Shown here: positions 32,640 to 42,002 of the stretch, one piece after another | Position numbering within the stretch: position 1 is the stretch's first letter | How the letters are laid out: each line of letters begins with the position of its first letter | Assembly (NCBI RefSeq): GCF_001646865.1 | Contig: NZ_LRRB01000269.1 | Coordinates: 1-47,375 of the forward strand | Origin: Aldersonia kunmingensis | Lineage (GTDB): Bacteria; Actinomycetota; Actinomycetes; Mycobacteriales; Mycobacteriaceae | Length of the DNA: 47,375 nucleotides | Reading direction: 5' to 3' | The notes under the pieces: generated by a model | The model's database searches: none | Seen by the model: the letters and a program-made list of their open reading frames with translations, nothing else | Told to the model about the DNA's origin: nothing | Translations under genes and position numbers: made by a program

Positions 32640-35438
32640 ATGGCCCATTCGCCACCGATTCGGGTGGAGCTGCTCGGCCCGCTTCGTTTGCTCGTCGATG
32701 GTGCCGCCATCGAGGTTTCGGGCACCAAACGCCGGGCGGTCCTCGCACTACTCGCCATCGCCGAGGGACGCGTCGTCACGGTCGACCGCCTCATCGACGC
32801 ACTGTGGCCCGCGCAGGTGCCCGACTCGGGCCGTCAAGCATTGCACAATCACGTTTCCCGGCTGCGCGCCCAGCTGGGCCCGGCAGCGGAACGACTCGAG
32901 ACCGGACACGAGGGATATCGGCTGATACTTGATCCCGCCGAGCTGGATGTGACGGAGGCACGCATGTCACTCGCTGCGGCGCAACGGGATTCGGACCGTG
33001 CGCTCACCGCCCTGCGCGAAGCACACCAGCTGTGGCGCGGGCCGGTGCTCGCCGACCTCGTCACGATCGATGCGGTCGCCAACGCCGCCGAGGAGTACGA
33101 GCGGCTGCATCGCGATGTCGTCGACGCGCTCATCGACGCGGCGGTCGTCGCTGGTCAGGCCGATGAAATCGTGGGCATGGCGGCCACCTCCGCCGCGGCT
33201 GACCCGTTGCGCGAGAACGCCGTCCGGCTCCACATGCGCGCGCTTGCCGCCACCGGCGATGGTGCTGAGGGACTGCGGATCGGCCGCGAGTATCGCCGCC
33301 GGCTCGCCGAGGAAACCGGCCTGGACCCGACCGCAGCGCTGGCTGCGCTCGAGCGCGACATCGCCGTTGGCACGGCATCCGCTCCCGCGCCCGCGCTTTC
33401 GGGATCTCTGCCGCCGACCGGGCTGCTGATCGGCCGCGACGACGAAATCGCCCTATTACGTTCACTATTGGAGAACGAACGACTCGTCACGATCGTGGGG
33501 CCCGGCGGGGTCGGCAAGACCCGCATCGGCGTCGAGCTCGCCGCCGCACTCGACGGCTCTACGGTCGTGTTACTCGCACCGATAACCGATCCGGCCGCGC
33601 TCCCCCTCGCTGTTGCCGGCGCACTCGAACTCGAAGTCGAACAGGGTGATGTGCTGGCGGCTTGCGTTGCACTGCTGGGCAATCGGCCCGGGCTGCTCGT
33701 AGTCGACAACTGCGAACACGTGCTGGCCGGTGCTCGCAGCATGGTGGAGGCGATCCTCGCCGGTTGCCCTGCGGTCACGGTGCTGGCGACAAGCCGCGAA
33801 CCGCTCGGTCTCGCCGTCGAATACGTCCATCGGCTCGCGCCGTTGGCACTGCCCGAACCGGACCGGGACGCCTCCGCGGCTCCATCCGTGGCGCTGTTCG
33901 TCGAGCGCGCCCGGCGGGTGCGCCCCGGTAGCTCAGCCACGCCCACCGACACGCCGATGATCGCCGATATCGTCCGCCGTCTCGACGGCATGCCGCTGGC
34001 CATCGAGCTCGCCGCGGGGCGACTGTCGACATTCTCGCTCAGCGACCTGCGCGATCGCCTCGACCGATCCCTCGATCTGCTCGGTGCAGAGGCAGCAGGG
34101 TCCCGGCACGCAACGCTGCGCTCCACCGTCGAATGGTCTTACCGGCTGCTGAACGAGGACGAGCGACAACTGTTCCGCAACCTCGCGGTATTCACCGACG
34201 GCTTCGACCTCGGCACAGCCGAGCGGATCGCCGCCGATCTCGGCTCGGCCGACGACCCGGGCCGGATGCTGGCGCGTTTGGTCGACACGTCGATGATCGA
34301 CGTGACGTTCGCGAGCGCCACCCGCTACCGAATGTTGGAGACTCTGCGGGCGTTCGGCCGCGACCGGCTCGCTGCCGCCAACGAATCGGCTGCGGCCGAA
34401 CGGAATCTGGTGCACTGGGCCGTCGACCTGTGCACGGTGATCGGCGCGCAGATGAGTACCGACCGCGAACCGGACGCCGACGCGGTGTTGCGCCGCGAGT
34501 TGGGGAACCTGCGCACGGCCTGGCGGCTCGCCCGCGCAGGGAGCGCGCTCGATGACGCCGCCGCGATGATCATCGGACTCTTCGATGCCGTCGCCTACCG
34601 CAATCTCGTCGAACTCCGGGACTGGGCAATCGAATTGGCCGACGATCCGCGCGTGGCCACGCATCCGCAGGCCGCCACTTTGCTCGGTATCGCCGCCGAG
34701 GCCGTTTATCACCGCGGTGACTATCTTCGTGCCGATCAGCTGGCCCGATCCGGCCTGGCAATGCCGGACGCTGCCACGTCCTGGCATTGCCTGATGGCGC
34801 TGTCGGTTGCCGATCTGGCCCGCGGTGCATTCGACGATGTCGTCGAACATTCGCTTTCGGCCGCGGTGCGCACCAACCGCGAGAACCTGGGCATTGCCGC
34901 GCTCGCCACTGCGTACGCCGGTGATCTCACCGGCGCCCGAGCCCTGAACGACCGCGGGCTCGCCGGGGCGCAGTCACCGTCGATGCGCTCGTGGGGCGCG
35001 TACGTTTACGGCGAGATCGACAGTCTGGCAGGCAATCTCGACGATGCGGAGCGGCACTACCAGTTCGCCATCGAGCTGGCCCGCGGCAGCGGCGCGACGT
35101 TCCTCGTCGGTGTGGCCACCGTAGGGATGCTGTCGGTCCGCGCCGGGGGCGGCCGGGTTTCCGAGGCGCTCGCCGGCTACCGCGAGGTGATCGACTCTTT
35201 CGCGCGCACCGGCAATTGGACGCATTTGTGGACGACCTTGCGCAACCTTGCTGGACTGCTGCGGACACTCGGCGACCATGAGGTGGCGGACCGGATCGAT
35301 GCGGCCGCCGACGCCGCGCCCGACGCGCCGGCCGTTGCGGAGCGACCATCCACGGCCGCCCCGCGGCCGGACATCGGTCGGGCGGCAGTGCTCGGTCTGG
35401 CTCGGCAGGCGATCGCGCGGCACCTCACCACACACTGA
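32640..35438 (+). CDS. AfsR-like BTAD/NB-ARC/TPR transcriptional regulator, second copy
   Basis: 932 residues from ATG 32640 (a GTG lies one codon earlier). Winged helix (VELLGPLRLLVDGAAIEVSGTKRRAVLALLA, about 1-95), BTAD domain (about 100-245, ending DPTAALAALERDI), NB-ARC ATPase with GPGGVGKTR near 287 and LLVVDNCEHV near 352, GMPLAIELAAGRL, and a C-terminal helical-repeat region. It has the same architecture and length as the protein at 1060 but clearly diverged sequence, so it is a family member and not a recent copy. Upstream heptamer repeats suggest autoregulation. Its last 14 bases overlap the end of the convergent deacetylase gene. Confidence 0.88.
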   Translation: MAHSPPIRVELLGPLRLLVDGAAIEVSGTKRRAVLALLAIAEGRVVTVDRLIDALWPAQVPDSGRQALHNHVSRLRAQLGPAAERLETGHEGYRLILDPAELDVTEARMSLAAAQRDSDRALTALREAHQLWRGPVLADLVTIDAVANAAEEYERLHRDVVDALIDAAVVAGQADEIVGMAATSAAADPLRENAVRLHMRALAATGDGAEGLRIGREYRRRLAEETGLDPTAALAALERDIAVGTASAPAPALSGSLPPTGLLIGRDDEIALLRSLLENERLVTIVGPGGVGKTRIGVELAAALDGSTVVLLAPITDPAALPLAVAGALELEVEQGDVLAACVALLGNRPGLLVVDNCEHVLAGARSMVEAILAGCPAVTVLATSREPLGLAVEYVHRLAPLALPEPDRDASAAPSVALFVERARRVRPGSSATPTDTPMIADIVRRLDGMPLAIELAAGRLSTFSLSDLRDRLDRSLDLLGAEAAGSRHATLRSTVEWSYRLLNEDERQLFRNLAVFTDGFDLGTAERIAADLGSADDPGRMLARLVDTSMIDVTFASATRYRMLETLRAFGRDRLAAANESAAAERNLVHWAVDLCTVIGAQMSTDREPDADAVLRRELGNLRTAWRLARAGSALDDAAAMIIGLFDAVAYRNLVELRDWAIELADDPRVATHPQAATLLGIAAEAVYHRGDYLRADQLARSGLAMPDAATSWHCLMALSVADLARGAFDDVVEHSLSAAVRTNRENLGIAALATAYAGDLTGARALNDRGLAGAQSPSMRSWGAYVYGEIDSLAGNLDDAERHYQFAIELARGSGATFLVGVATVGMLSVRAGGGRVSEALAGYREVIDSFARTGNWTHLWTTLRNLAGLLRTLGDHEVADRIDAAADAAPDAPAVAERPSTAAPRPDIGRAAVLGLARQAIARHLTTH

Positions 35439-36174
35439 CCGCAGCCGGGACGTCGCTGTGGTCGACGAACGACTCGTCGGCCACCCACGCGTTGTAGCGA
35501 TCCGGCCCCATGACCTCGATCACGCCGCGGGTCTGCGTTTCCTGCGCTCTGAGGGCCGCGACCTTCCGGGTCAGGATGTCGCCATCGAGTACCAGGTCTA
35601 AGGCGAGTCGGTTGTCCGGTGTGACGACGGGCAGCCCGGGCGGGAAGATACCGAGGCTGTCGTTGAGTGCGGACCAGCGCTGTTCGCGGCGCGGCGCCGC
35701 CGTCGGATAGAGCATGCGTGCGTGCGCCGGTGCCGCACGCCCGAACGCCGCGGTCGCCCACGCCGATATCGCACGGTGATCGGGGTGGCCGGTAACGCCG
35801 TCGGGGCCGAAGGTGAGCACCGTGTCGGGCTGCACCCGATCGATCACCCTGGACAGCTGTTCGATGGGTGCGTACGGCTCGACGGATGCGCACTCGCCGT
35901 CGCGGTAGCCGAGCCACACATGTTCGGTGACACCCAGAATCGCGAGGCAGTCCGCGAGCTCCTGCGTGCGCTGCGCCGCGAGCCGTTCCGGTGGCCACTG
36001 TTGCGGATCGTCGGTACCGCGTTCACCGTGCGTCGCGGTCACGCAGACGACGCGCGATCCCAGGTCGCGGGCGAGTGCCATCACGCCGCCGGACAGATAC
36101 GCCTCGTCGTCCGGGTGCGCCCAGATGCCGAGGATGGTGCCGAGTCCGGCAACGGCCGATGCGGTGTCGTTCAT
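35425..36174 (-). CDS. PIG-L (LmbE/MshB-like) zinc deacetylase
   Basis: 249 residues from ATG 36174 with GGGAGG seven bases upstream. The zinc and catalytic motif AHPDDEA (19-25) holds H20, D22 and D23; the third ligand region GHPDHRAI has H130 and H133. The family removes acetyl groups from GlcNAc-type substrates, as MshB in mycothiol synthesis, or cleaves conjugates, as Mca. This protein is shorter than MshB (about 300) and has no mycothiol genes around it, so it is probably a paralogue with another substrate. It overlaps the 3' end of the AfsR-like gene by 14 bases. Confidence 0.88.
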   Translation of the reverse strand: MNDTASAVAGLGTILGIWAHPDDEAYLSGGVMALARDLGSRVVCVTATHGERGTDDPQQWPPERLAAQRTQELADCLAILGVTEHVWLGYRDGECASVEPYAPIEQLSRVIDRVQPDTVLTFGPDGVTGHPDHRAISAWATAAFGRAAPAHARMLYPTAAPRREQRWSALNDSLGIFPPGLPVVTPDNRLALDLVLDGDILTRKVAALRAQETQTRGVIEVMGPDRYNAWVADESFVDHSDVPAAVSVW

Positions 36175-36247
36175 GGTCGACCTCCCTTCACGTTCGGTGT
36201 GATCCGATCGTGTCGGGACGCACTAGCGGCGCACTAACGCGGCGCTG

Positions 36248-36604
36248 TCACCGCTCGCTCGGCTCCGTCCCGGTCAACCCGACCGTCCCGGGCAGGTCCG
36301 GTGCGGCTTCGCGTCGCTCTTCGGCGGTGCTACTCACCCGCTGCCTCGGCGCGTCGCCCGCCAAGGTCGCCAACGGCACTTCGTGGCGGCCGACAAGCTT
36401 CCCGGACACCGTCGCGTGATGGCATTGCGGGCAGATGAGGTCGCCTGCGCCCGGGGACGGGACGGCCGATCCCTGGAACCGGTAGAACGACCAGACGCCG
36501 CCCTCCGTGTCCTCGACGTATTGGACGGTGTAATCGTCCGCCCAGGAGTGCCCGCAATTGCGGCAGTCGAAGTTGTATCGCTCGATCGCGCCTTCGATGA
36601 TCAT
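36248..36604 (-). CDS. Small zinc-ribbon protein of unknown function
   Basis: 118 residues from ATG 36604; the open frame upstream of this is not protein-like. The protein starts MIIEGAIERYNFDCRNCGHSW and has a second pair in LICPQCHHA, giving a C-x2-C ... C-x2-C zinc ribbon over residues 14 to about 66. The C-terminal 40 residues are polar and probably disordered. Similar short proteins are widespread in actinobacteria beside stress or redox genes but have no assigned role. It lies 73 bases downstream of the start of the deacetylase gene, on the same strand, and could be its operon partner (zinc-ribbon gene first). Confidence 0.7.
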   Translation of the reverse strand: MIIEGAIERYNFDCRNCGHSWADDYTVQYVEDTEGGVWSFYRFQGSAVPSPGAGDLICPQCHHATVSGKLVGRHEVPLATLAGDAPRQRVSSTAEERREAAPDLPGTVGLTGTEPSER

Positions 36605-36832
36605 CTCGACATCTCCGTACTCGACGGGACGGTCATGGGATCGAACGCGCCCCGGATTTCTCCCTCGATGTACGGATCCAGTGTTCTCCGAATCGTCGGC
36701 AGTTGCCAGCGCGGGTCCGGGCGCACACAAACACGAGCCCGAACACCACGCTCACGGGTGCGAACCTTCTCCGTGGGCGCAAAACTTCGCCCCCACGAAC
36801 ACAATTTGCTCGGTTGAAAGGTGGGGTACGGG
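36605..36832. other. Intergenic region with an imperfect GC hairpin
   Basis: The 228 bases between the DoxX-like and zinc-ribbon genes contain CGTGGGCG (36772) facing CGCCCCCACG (36788) around an A/T-rich loop. It may terminate the DoxX-like transcript, or relate to the CGCCCAC/GTGGGCG element at 29329. Nothing else is evident. Confidence 0.3.
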
Positions 36833-37255
36833 TCAGTTCTTCGCGCGCGGGACAGCCGTCGACCACAGCGCCCAAGCGATGAGCACCGGCTGGAAGAACA
36901 GCCGCGCGAGACGCTTCTGATCGGTGTTCAGCCCGAACGCGTCGCGCTTGTTGAGGAACTGCGCGATATTGCCCGGGAAGACCGCGACGAAGAATGCCGC
37001 GAGGAACCTGCCCATGCGGACCCGATCGCGGCTCAGCGTCGCCAGTCCGAGGCCGAGCATGATCTCCACGCCGCCCGAGGCCATCACGACGCCGTCGGCA
37101 TCGAGCGGGACCGACTCCGGGACCTGCGCCTGAAACTCCTCGCGCCCCCAGAACAAGTGACTGAAGCCGGCGAAGATCATCGCCCCGGCAAGCGCGAGCC
37201 GAGCGAACGTCCTTGGCCGGGTGGTGGGCAGCGGAACGGACTGGGTAGCGGTCAT
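36833..37255 (-). CDS. DoxX-like four-helix membrane protein
   Basis: 140 residues from ATG 37255. Four hydrophobic helices are expected near 17-35, 59-77, 85-105 and 113-132. FARLALAGAMIFAGFSHLFWGREEFQAQVP, then GGVEIMLGLGLATLSRDRVRMGRFLAAFFVAVFPGNIAQFLNKRDAFGL, matches the DoxX/DUF4267-like small membrane proteins. DoxX proteins in mycobacteria take part in redox homeostasis with SodA and SseA; that role is not shown here. The gene stands alone, following the secreted glycine-zipper gene on the same strand after its terminator. Confidence 0.75.
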   Translation of the reverse strand: MTATQSVPLPTTRPRTFARLALAGAMIFAGFSHLFWGREEFQAQVPESVPLDADGVVMASGGVEIMLGLGLATLSRDRVRMGRFLAAFFVAVFPGNIAQFLNKRDAFGLNTDQKRLARLFFQPVLIAWALWSTAVPRAKN

Positions 37256-37313
37256 GCGCTTCTTGATACCCCGACAGTGCGGCGCACGCTCTTCAACTCG
37301 CTGTCCGGAAACG

Positions 37314-37345
37314 CAAAATGCGGATCCCGAGGGATCCGCATTTTG
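37314..37345. terminator. Perfect 15-bp stem terminator
   Basis: Arms 37314-37328 and 37331-37345 are exact inverted copies with GA between them, so the tip is tight. On the minus strand it ends in TTTTG and lies 18 bases after the stop of the secreted protein. It forms a clear rho-independent terminator. Confidence 0.85.
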
Positions 37346-37362
37346 TGCTGAAGAGGCTTCGA

Positions 37363-38178
37363 CTACTTGGCCGCGGGCTGGGCCGGCGCCGCGGGGGCCG
37401 GAACCGTGGCGGGATCCTTGCAGTACGCCAGCTGCGGCGGGCACGGAGCAAGGATGGTGGAGAAGTACTGGAAGGCCGAGAACGCGATGATCGGACCGCC
37501 CGCGAACACCGTTCCGACGATCGAGCCCACGGGACCCATCAAGGCCATGCCAACCAGGCAGCCCGCGATTGCACCGCCGACAAACGGTACGAGCAACGGA
37601 ATGAGCGGGCTGGTGAGAGTGGCGCCGACCGCTGCGCCCATCAGGCAACCGGTACCGGCGCCGAGCACGGCGCCGAGCACGGCGCTGACAGCCGTGCCGA
37701 CGCCGGCACGCTGCGCGAAGGCACCCAGCGCCTGAGCGTCACGCGGCATGAACGACTCGCCCCCCTGCGCCGCGGCCTGCTGGACTGGGATGACCTGGTT
37801 CTGCGACACCGGAGCGGCCACGCGCTCACCGGCGACCTTGGACGGGGTCAGGGTTGCCGTCGAACCGTCGACCTGTGCGGCAACGGGGTACGCCATGTCG
37901 TCGATCTGAACGCGCAACGGAAGCACGGCGATCTGGTGGTCGGCGGCGTCACTGATCACCAGCTGCGAATCGAGCTGCTGGATCTTGCCGCCGAAGATAT
38001 TCAGCACCGCCGCGTCGCCGCTCTTGGTGACCTCGTAGGAGACCTCGGACGCCTGGGGGGCCGGCTGCGCTGACTGAGCCGGCACGGCCGGCGACGGAGC
38101 GGCATTCGCCGTCCCCGCAGTGACGGCAACCGCCACAGCGGCCAACACGGCGGTCGCAGCCGCTGACTTGATACGCAT
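37363..38178 (-). CDS. Secreted protein with N-terminal beta domain and C-terminal glycine-zipper region
   Basis: 271 residues from ATG 38178 with AGGATCC upstream. Signal peptide 1-27 (MRIKSAAATAVLAAVAVAVTAGTANAAPSP, AxA cleavage). Residues about 45-125 (VSYEVTKSGDAAVLNIFGGKIQQLDSQLVISDA... VLPLRVQIDDMAYPVAAQVDGSTATLTPSK) look like the beta-rich domain common in Nocardia secreted proteins (DUF8020-like, from recall). The rest is Gly/Ala-rich with GAVLGAGTGCLMGAAVGATL and GGAIAGCLVGMALMGPVGSIVG, then a Cys pair near the end and a PAPAAPAQPAAK tail much like the VPPPAAAK tail of the protein at 9243. Function is unknown; an envelope role is likely. Confidence 0.75.
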   Translation of the reverse strand: MRIKSAAATAVLAAVAVAVTAGTANAAPSPAVPAQSAQPAPQASEVSYEVTKSGDAAVLNIFGGKIQQLDSQLVISDAADHQIAVLPLRVQIDDMAYPVAAQVDGSTATLTPSKVAGERVAAPVSQNQVIPVQQAAAQGGESFMPRDAQALGAFAQRAGVGTAVSAVLGAVLGAGTGCLMGAAVGATLTSPLIPLLVPFVGGAIAGCLVGMALMGPVGSIVGTVFAGGPIIAFSAFQYFSTILAPCPPQLAYCKDPATVPAPAAPAQPAAK

Positions 38179-38275
38179 TTTGGATCCTCATTCTCATTGG
38201 TTGAAATCCGGCCACCACCCGGGCGGCCGCGTTCGTTCTGCCGGGGGCTCGGAGCACCCCGGTGCCGGCGCTCGA

Positions 38276-39877
38276 TCAGCTACCGGAGACTGTGATCCCG
38301 CCACCTGTCGTCGCGAGCTCGGCTCGCGTGGCGAGTTCGCGTTTCAGGATCTTGCCGCTGGCGGTCATCGGCAGTGCCGTGGCGAATTCGATGTCGCGCG
38401 GGTATTTGTAGGACGGCATCAGGGCCCGGCACCAGGCGATGAGATCGTCCTCGGTGGCGGCTGTTTCCCGCTCCCGCACGACGAAAGCCTTGATCTCCTC
38501 GCCGTAGAGCGAGTCGGGAACTCCGATGACCGCGGCCAGCGATACCGCCGGATGGGCGAGCAGCACTTCCTCGATCTCGCGGGGGTACACGTTGAACCCG
38601 CCCCGCACGATCATGTCCGTGGCCCGGTCGACGATGTAATAGAACCCGTCCACGTCCCGGCGAGCGAGGTCGCCGGTGCGGACCCATCCGTCGCGCATGA
38701 CCTCGGCGGTCGCGGCGGCTCGGTTGTAGTAGCCCTTCATGACGTTGTGCCCGCGCAGCGCGATCTCGCCGACCTCCCCGACCGCGCTGACCGTGTTCCA
38801 CTCGTGGTCGATCAGGCGAGCCTCGATGCCCCACACCGGAATTCCGATGGATCCGGGCCGCGGCTCGCGGCCGGGATCGGCGAAGATCGCCAGCGGGGAG
38901 GTCTCCGACAGTCCATAGCCTTCCAGGATCTGAACCCCGAAACGCTCCTTGAACCGCGACAGCATCTCAACGGGAAGCGCTGTGCCGCCGGAAACGGCCT
39001 TGCGGAGTGTGCCGGCGATCCGGTCGATGTCGACGGTGTCGTCGAGCACGTTCAGCAGTCCCCAGTAGCTGGTCGGCATTCCGGCGAAGAACGTGATGCC
39101 CTCGTCTTCGAACGTCCGCAGTGCCGTAACCGCATCGAAGCGTGGCAGGAGCACCAGGGTGGCACCGACCGAGAGACCGGCGTTCATGTTGATGGTCTGG
39201 CCGAATGAATGGAACAGCGGCAGGCTCACCAGGTGGGTGTCATGGCGGTCGGAACGGTTGTCGAACAGCCGATTCGCAGCATGCGCGTTCATCACCATGT
39301 TGGCGTGGGTGAGTTCGGCACCCTTGGGGCGATCGGTGGTACCGCTGGAGTACAGGATGACCGCGGTGTCATCGGGATTGCGAGGAATGGTGTCGAAAGT
39401 GCTCGGTGCTCCAGCCACGGCCTGTGACAGGGTGTCGACCCCGGCGTACGGTGCGCGGGTTCGCTTATCGTCGGTGATCAGAACCATGTCCCGGCACCCT
39501 GGCGCCGCCACGAACCCCTCGTGGCCGAACTCCCCCATCGGGAGCTCGTCGGTGCCCTCGTAGCAGACGTACACACTCGCATCGGAATCGTCGAGGTGGT
39601 AGGCGATTTCGCTCGACCGCAGCTGAATATTGAGCGGAACGACGACCGCGCCTGCCTTGAGAATGCCGTAGTACGCATAGACGAACTCCGGCACGTTCGG
39701 GCACGACAGCGCCACCTTGTCGCCGGGCTGCACGCCGCGTGCGGTGAGCATGTTCGCTACCTGATTGGCCCGGGCGTCGAGTTCGGCGTAGCTCTGGCGC
39801 TCGGCGCCGAGCACGATCGCATCGTTGCCCGGAAGCCGGCGCGCCGAATCCTCCAGCAGAACAGCGAGATTGAACAC
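38276..39877 (-). CDS. Acyl-CoA ligase (AMP-forming) of the catabolic cluster
   Basis: 533 residues from GTG 39877, with AAAGG seven bases upstream; the longer frame to 40009 would overlap the CoA-transferase gene. P-loop ILYSSGTTDRPKG (174-186), LEGYGLSETSPL, RTGDLARRDVDGFYYIVDR and the catalytic Lys in TASGKILKREL are all intact. Likely substrates are medium-chain or substituted carboxylic acids. It is the last gene of an eight-gene minus-strand cluster and lies 62 bases after the CoA-transferase beta subunit. It would activate the acid released or formed in the pathway. Confidence 0.9.
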   Translation of the reverse strand: MFNLAVLLEDSARRLPGNDAIVLGAERQSYAELDARANQVANMLTARGVQPGDKVALSCPNVPEFVYAYYGILKAGAVVVPLNIQLRSSEIAYHLDDSDASVYVCYEGTDELPMGEFGHEGFVAAPGCRDMVLITDDKRTRAPYAGVDTLSQAVAGAPSTFDTIPRNPDDTAVILYSSGTTDRPKGAELTHANMVMNAHAANRLFDNRSDRHDTHLVSLPLFHSFGQTINMNAGLSVGATLVLLPRFDAVTALRTFEDEGITFFAGMPTSYWGLLNVLDDTVDIDRIAGTLRKAVSGGTALPVEMLSRFKERFGVQILEGYGLSETSPLAIFADPGREPRPGSIGIPVWGIEARLIDHEWNTVSAVGEVGEIALRGHNVMKGYYNRAAATAEVMRDGWVRTGDLARRDVDGFYYIVDRATDMIVRGGFNVYPREIEEVLLAHPAVSLAAVIGVPDSLYGEEIKAFVVRERETAATEDDLIAWCRALMPSYKYPRDIEFATALPMTASGKILKRELATRAELATTGGGITVSGS

Positions 39878-39939
39878 GATTGACCTTTCGGGATTGTCCG
39901 AGCCGATATCGCACCGGCGTTGAGGGATGCTCGGCTGAA

Positions 39940-40596
39940 TCAGCCGGCGACGATCAGCGGCGCAGCGGTTGCCGCCTGGACCTCGGCCTCGGTGACTCCG
40001 GGCGCGCATTCACGCAACGCCAGCCCGGCTGGGGTGACGTCGATGACGGCCAGATTGGTGATGATGCGATGCACAACCCGCTCGCCGGTGAGCGGAAGCG
40101 TGCAGCGGGAGACGATTTTCGGCGCACCGTTCTTGTCGGTGTGCTCCATCAGAACGATGACCCGTCGTGCGCCGTGCACCAGATCCATCGCCCCACCCAT
40201 GCCTTTGACCATGTGCCCCGGAACCATCCAGTTGGCCAGATCGCCGGTGGCAGAGACCTGCATTCCGCCAAGGACAGCAGTGTCGATATGGCCGCCGCGG
40301 ATCATGCCGAAGCTGGTTGCGGAGTCGAAGAACGACGCCCCTGCCAACACCGTGACGGTTTCCTTCCCGGCATTGATCAGATCGGCATCGACGTCGGCCG
40401 CATCCGGGTAGGGACCGGTGCCGAGGATGCCGTTCTCGGAGTGCAGGGTGACGTGCACGCCCTCGGGCAGGTAGTTGGGAATGAGGGTCGGCAGACCGAT
40501 ACCGAGGTTCACATACTCGCCGGACCGCAGTTCACGCGCGGCGCGGGCGGCCATGGCGGAGCGGGACCATCCGAGAACCGTTGTCGCAGTATTCAT
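39940..40596 (-). CDS. 3-oxoacid CoA-transferase, beta subunit
   Basis: 218 residues from ATG 40596, preceded by AGGAGAGC. The catalytic glutamate is in [14 protein letters not shown], the E-N-G motif of class I CoA-transferase beta subunits (ScoB/AtoA/PcaJ). Glycine-rich [18 protein letters not shown] and [10 protein letters not shown] also match. With the alpha subunit it moves CoA from succinyl-CoA or acetyl-CoA to a 3-oxoacid such as acetoacetate or 3-oxoadipate. It starts one base after the stop of the alpha gene. In this cluster acetoacetate from the BKACE reaction is the natural acceptor. Confidence 0.92.
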   Translation of the reverse strand: MNTATTVLGWSRSAMAARAARELRSGEYVNLGIGLPTLIPNYLPEGVHVTLHSENGILGTGPYPDAADVDADLINAGKETVTVLAGASFFDSATSFGMIRGGHIDTAVLGGMQVSATGDLANWMVPGHMVKGMGGAMDLVHGARRVIVLMEHTDKNGAPKIVSRCTLPLTGERVVHRIITNLAVIDVTPAGLALRECAPGVTEAEVQAATAAPLIVAG

Positions 40597-40597
40597 A

Positions 40598-41362
40598 TCA
40601 GCTCTCCTGGGCGATAGTGCGCTTCTCGATGTGCTTGGTCTGCCGGCCGGTGTGCACGATGCGGTCGACGAAGATGCCCGGCAGGTGGACGGCGCCCGGG
40701 TCGATCTCCCCCGAAGGGACGAGTTCTTCCACCTGCGCGACGCAGATGCGTCCGGCCGTGGCGGCAAGCGGATTGAAGTTGCGGGCCGACTTGTCGAACA
40801 CCAGGTTGCCGTCGGTATCGCCGATGAGGGCGTGCACCAGGGCGTAGTCGGCCGTGATCGCTTCCTCGAGCACGTAGCGGCGGTCGCCCCACGTGCCGCC
40901 GAAGGTGCGCACCTCCTTGGCCGGCGAGGCCACAGCGACCGAACCGTTGGCCGCGTACCGCCAGGGCAGGCCGCCCTCGGCGACGGGAGTACCGACACCG
41001 GCGGGGATGAAGAACGCCGGGATACCGGCTCCGCCCGCACGCAGCTTCTCGGCGAGGGTGCCCTGCGGCGTGAGCTCGACTTCGATCTCTCCGCCCAGAT
41101 ACTGCCGGGCGAACTCAGCATTCTCCCCGACGTAGGAGGCAACAACCCGTCGAATCTGCTTGTTGTTCAGCAGAATCCCCAGGCCAACACCTTCAATGCC
41201 GCAGTTGTTCGAGATGACCTCGAGGTCGGTGATGTCGCGGTCGGCCAACGCCTCGATCAGCGCGTCGGGGATACCGCATACTCCGAACCCACCGACAGCC
41301 AGGCTCGACCCCGAGACCACATCAGCGACAGCGTCCGCGGCCGAGGAGCAGAGCTTGCTCAC
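40598..41362 (-). CDS. 3-oxoacid CoA-transferase, alpha subunit
   Basis: 254 residues from GTG 41362, which overlaps the stop of the preceding hydrolase gene (GTGA). The CoA-binding opening [66 protein letters not shown] and [26 protein letters not shown] are typical of ScoA/AtoD/PcaI. It forms the heteromer with the beta subunit encoded next. The longer frame toward 41830 is antisense to the hydrolase. Whether the enzyme prefers acetoacetate or another 3-oxoacid cannot be told. Confidence 0.92.
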   Translation of the reverse strand: MSKLCSSAADAVADVVSGSSLAVGGFGVCGIPDALIEALADRDITDLEVISNNCGIEGVGLGILLNNKQIRRVVASYVGENAEFARQYLGGEIEVELTPQGTLAEKLRAGGAGIPAFFIPAGVGTPVAEGGLPWRYAANGSVAVASPAKEVRTFGGTWGDRRYVLEEAITADYALVHALIGDTDGNLVFDKSARNFNPLAATAGRICVAQVEELVPSGEIDPGAVHLPGIFVDRIVHTGRQTKHIEKRTIAQES

Positions 41363-41961
41363 CGGACTGCCGCCAGGTCGGGCGCGGTGGCGGCGAGCAA
41401 CTCGTTGAGCAGCTCCTCCGCGCGCGGCCACTCGCCGTAGCCGGCTGCCGGATTGAGGTGCCCGACGTCGCCCACATCCACGAGGCGGCTGCCCCAGCCC
41501 TCGGCCATCCCCGCCACTCGCCGGAACGACGCGAGCGGGTCGGTGGTGGAGGCAGCCACGATGCCCGGGAACGGCAGTCGACCACGGGGAATCGGGTTCC
41601 AGCCGTTCGCGTCCAGTTCTGCAAGAGTCGGATAGCCGCTCGGCATCGGTGTTTCCACGTCGGCCGGCGCCGCCAGCAGCGCCCCACGCACGGGTCGCCG
41701 TGTCTGCTGCGCCCAGTGCACCGTGATCATGACACCGGCGCTGTGGGCGACCAGTACAACCGGACCGTCGATATCCGCGATCACCGCATCGAGTGCGGCA
41801 ATGCGGGCAGCGAGGCTGAGCTTGTCGCACTCGAGCGGCGGGACCGTGCGGACCTTGTCCAGGCGCTCGGCCAGCAGGGTCTGCCAGTGGTCGGCGACAT
41901 GGTCGCGCAATCCCGGCACGATCACGATGGTGGGTTCGACGGTGTCAGACATGGTGTGCAC
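41359..41961 (-). CDS. RBBP9/YdeN-family alpha/beta hydrolase
   Basis: 200 residues from GTG 41961, which has AAAGGA four bases upstream; ATG 41952 is an alternative. PTIVIVPGLRDHVADHWQTLLAERL and the nucleophile elbow VLVAHSAGVMITVHWA, with a late VGDVGHLNPAAGYGEWPRAEELL that contains the catalytic His, define the RBBP9/YdeN serine hydrolases. Members cleave small esters or peptides; the physiological substrate is mostly unknown. Here it overlaps the CoA-transferase alpha gene by four bases, so it must be co-translated with it and probably acts on a pathway ester, lactone or thioester. Confidence 0.85.
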   Translation of the reverse strand: MHTMSDTVEPTIVIVPGLRDHVADHWQTLLAERLDKVRTVPPLECDKLSLAARIAALDAVIADIDGPVVLVAHSAGVMITVHWAQQTRRPVRGALLAAPADVETPMPSGYPTLAELDANGWNPIPRGRLPFPGIVAASTTDPLASFRRVAGMAEGWGSRLVDVGDVGHLNPAAGYGEWPRAEELLNELLAATAPDLAAVR

Positions 41962-42002
41962 TGGTTCCTTTCGCGGTCGGTTCGCGCTGCGGTGCTAGGT
42001 GT

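Noticed and set aside
35425-36174. Calling the PIG-L enzyme MshB
   Set aside because: It is shorter than MshB and has no mycothiol genes nearby; only the general deacetylase family is supported.
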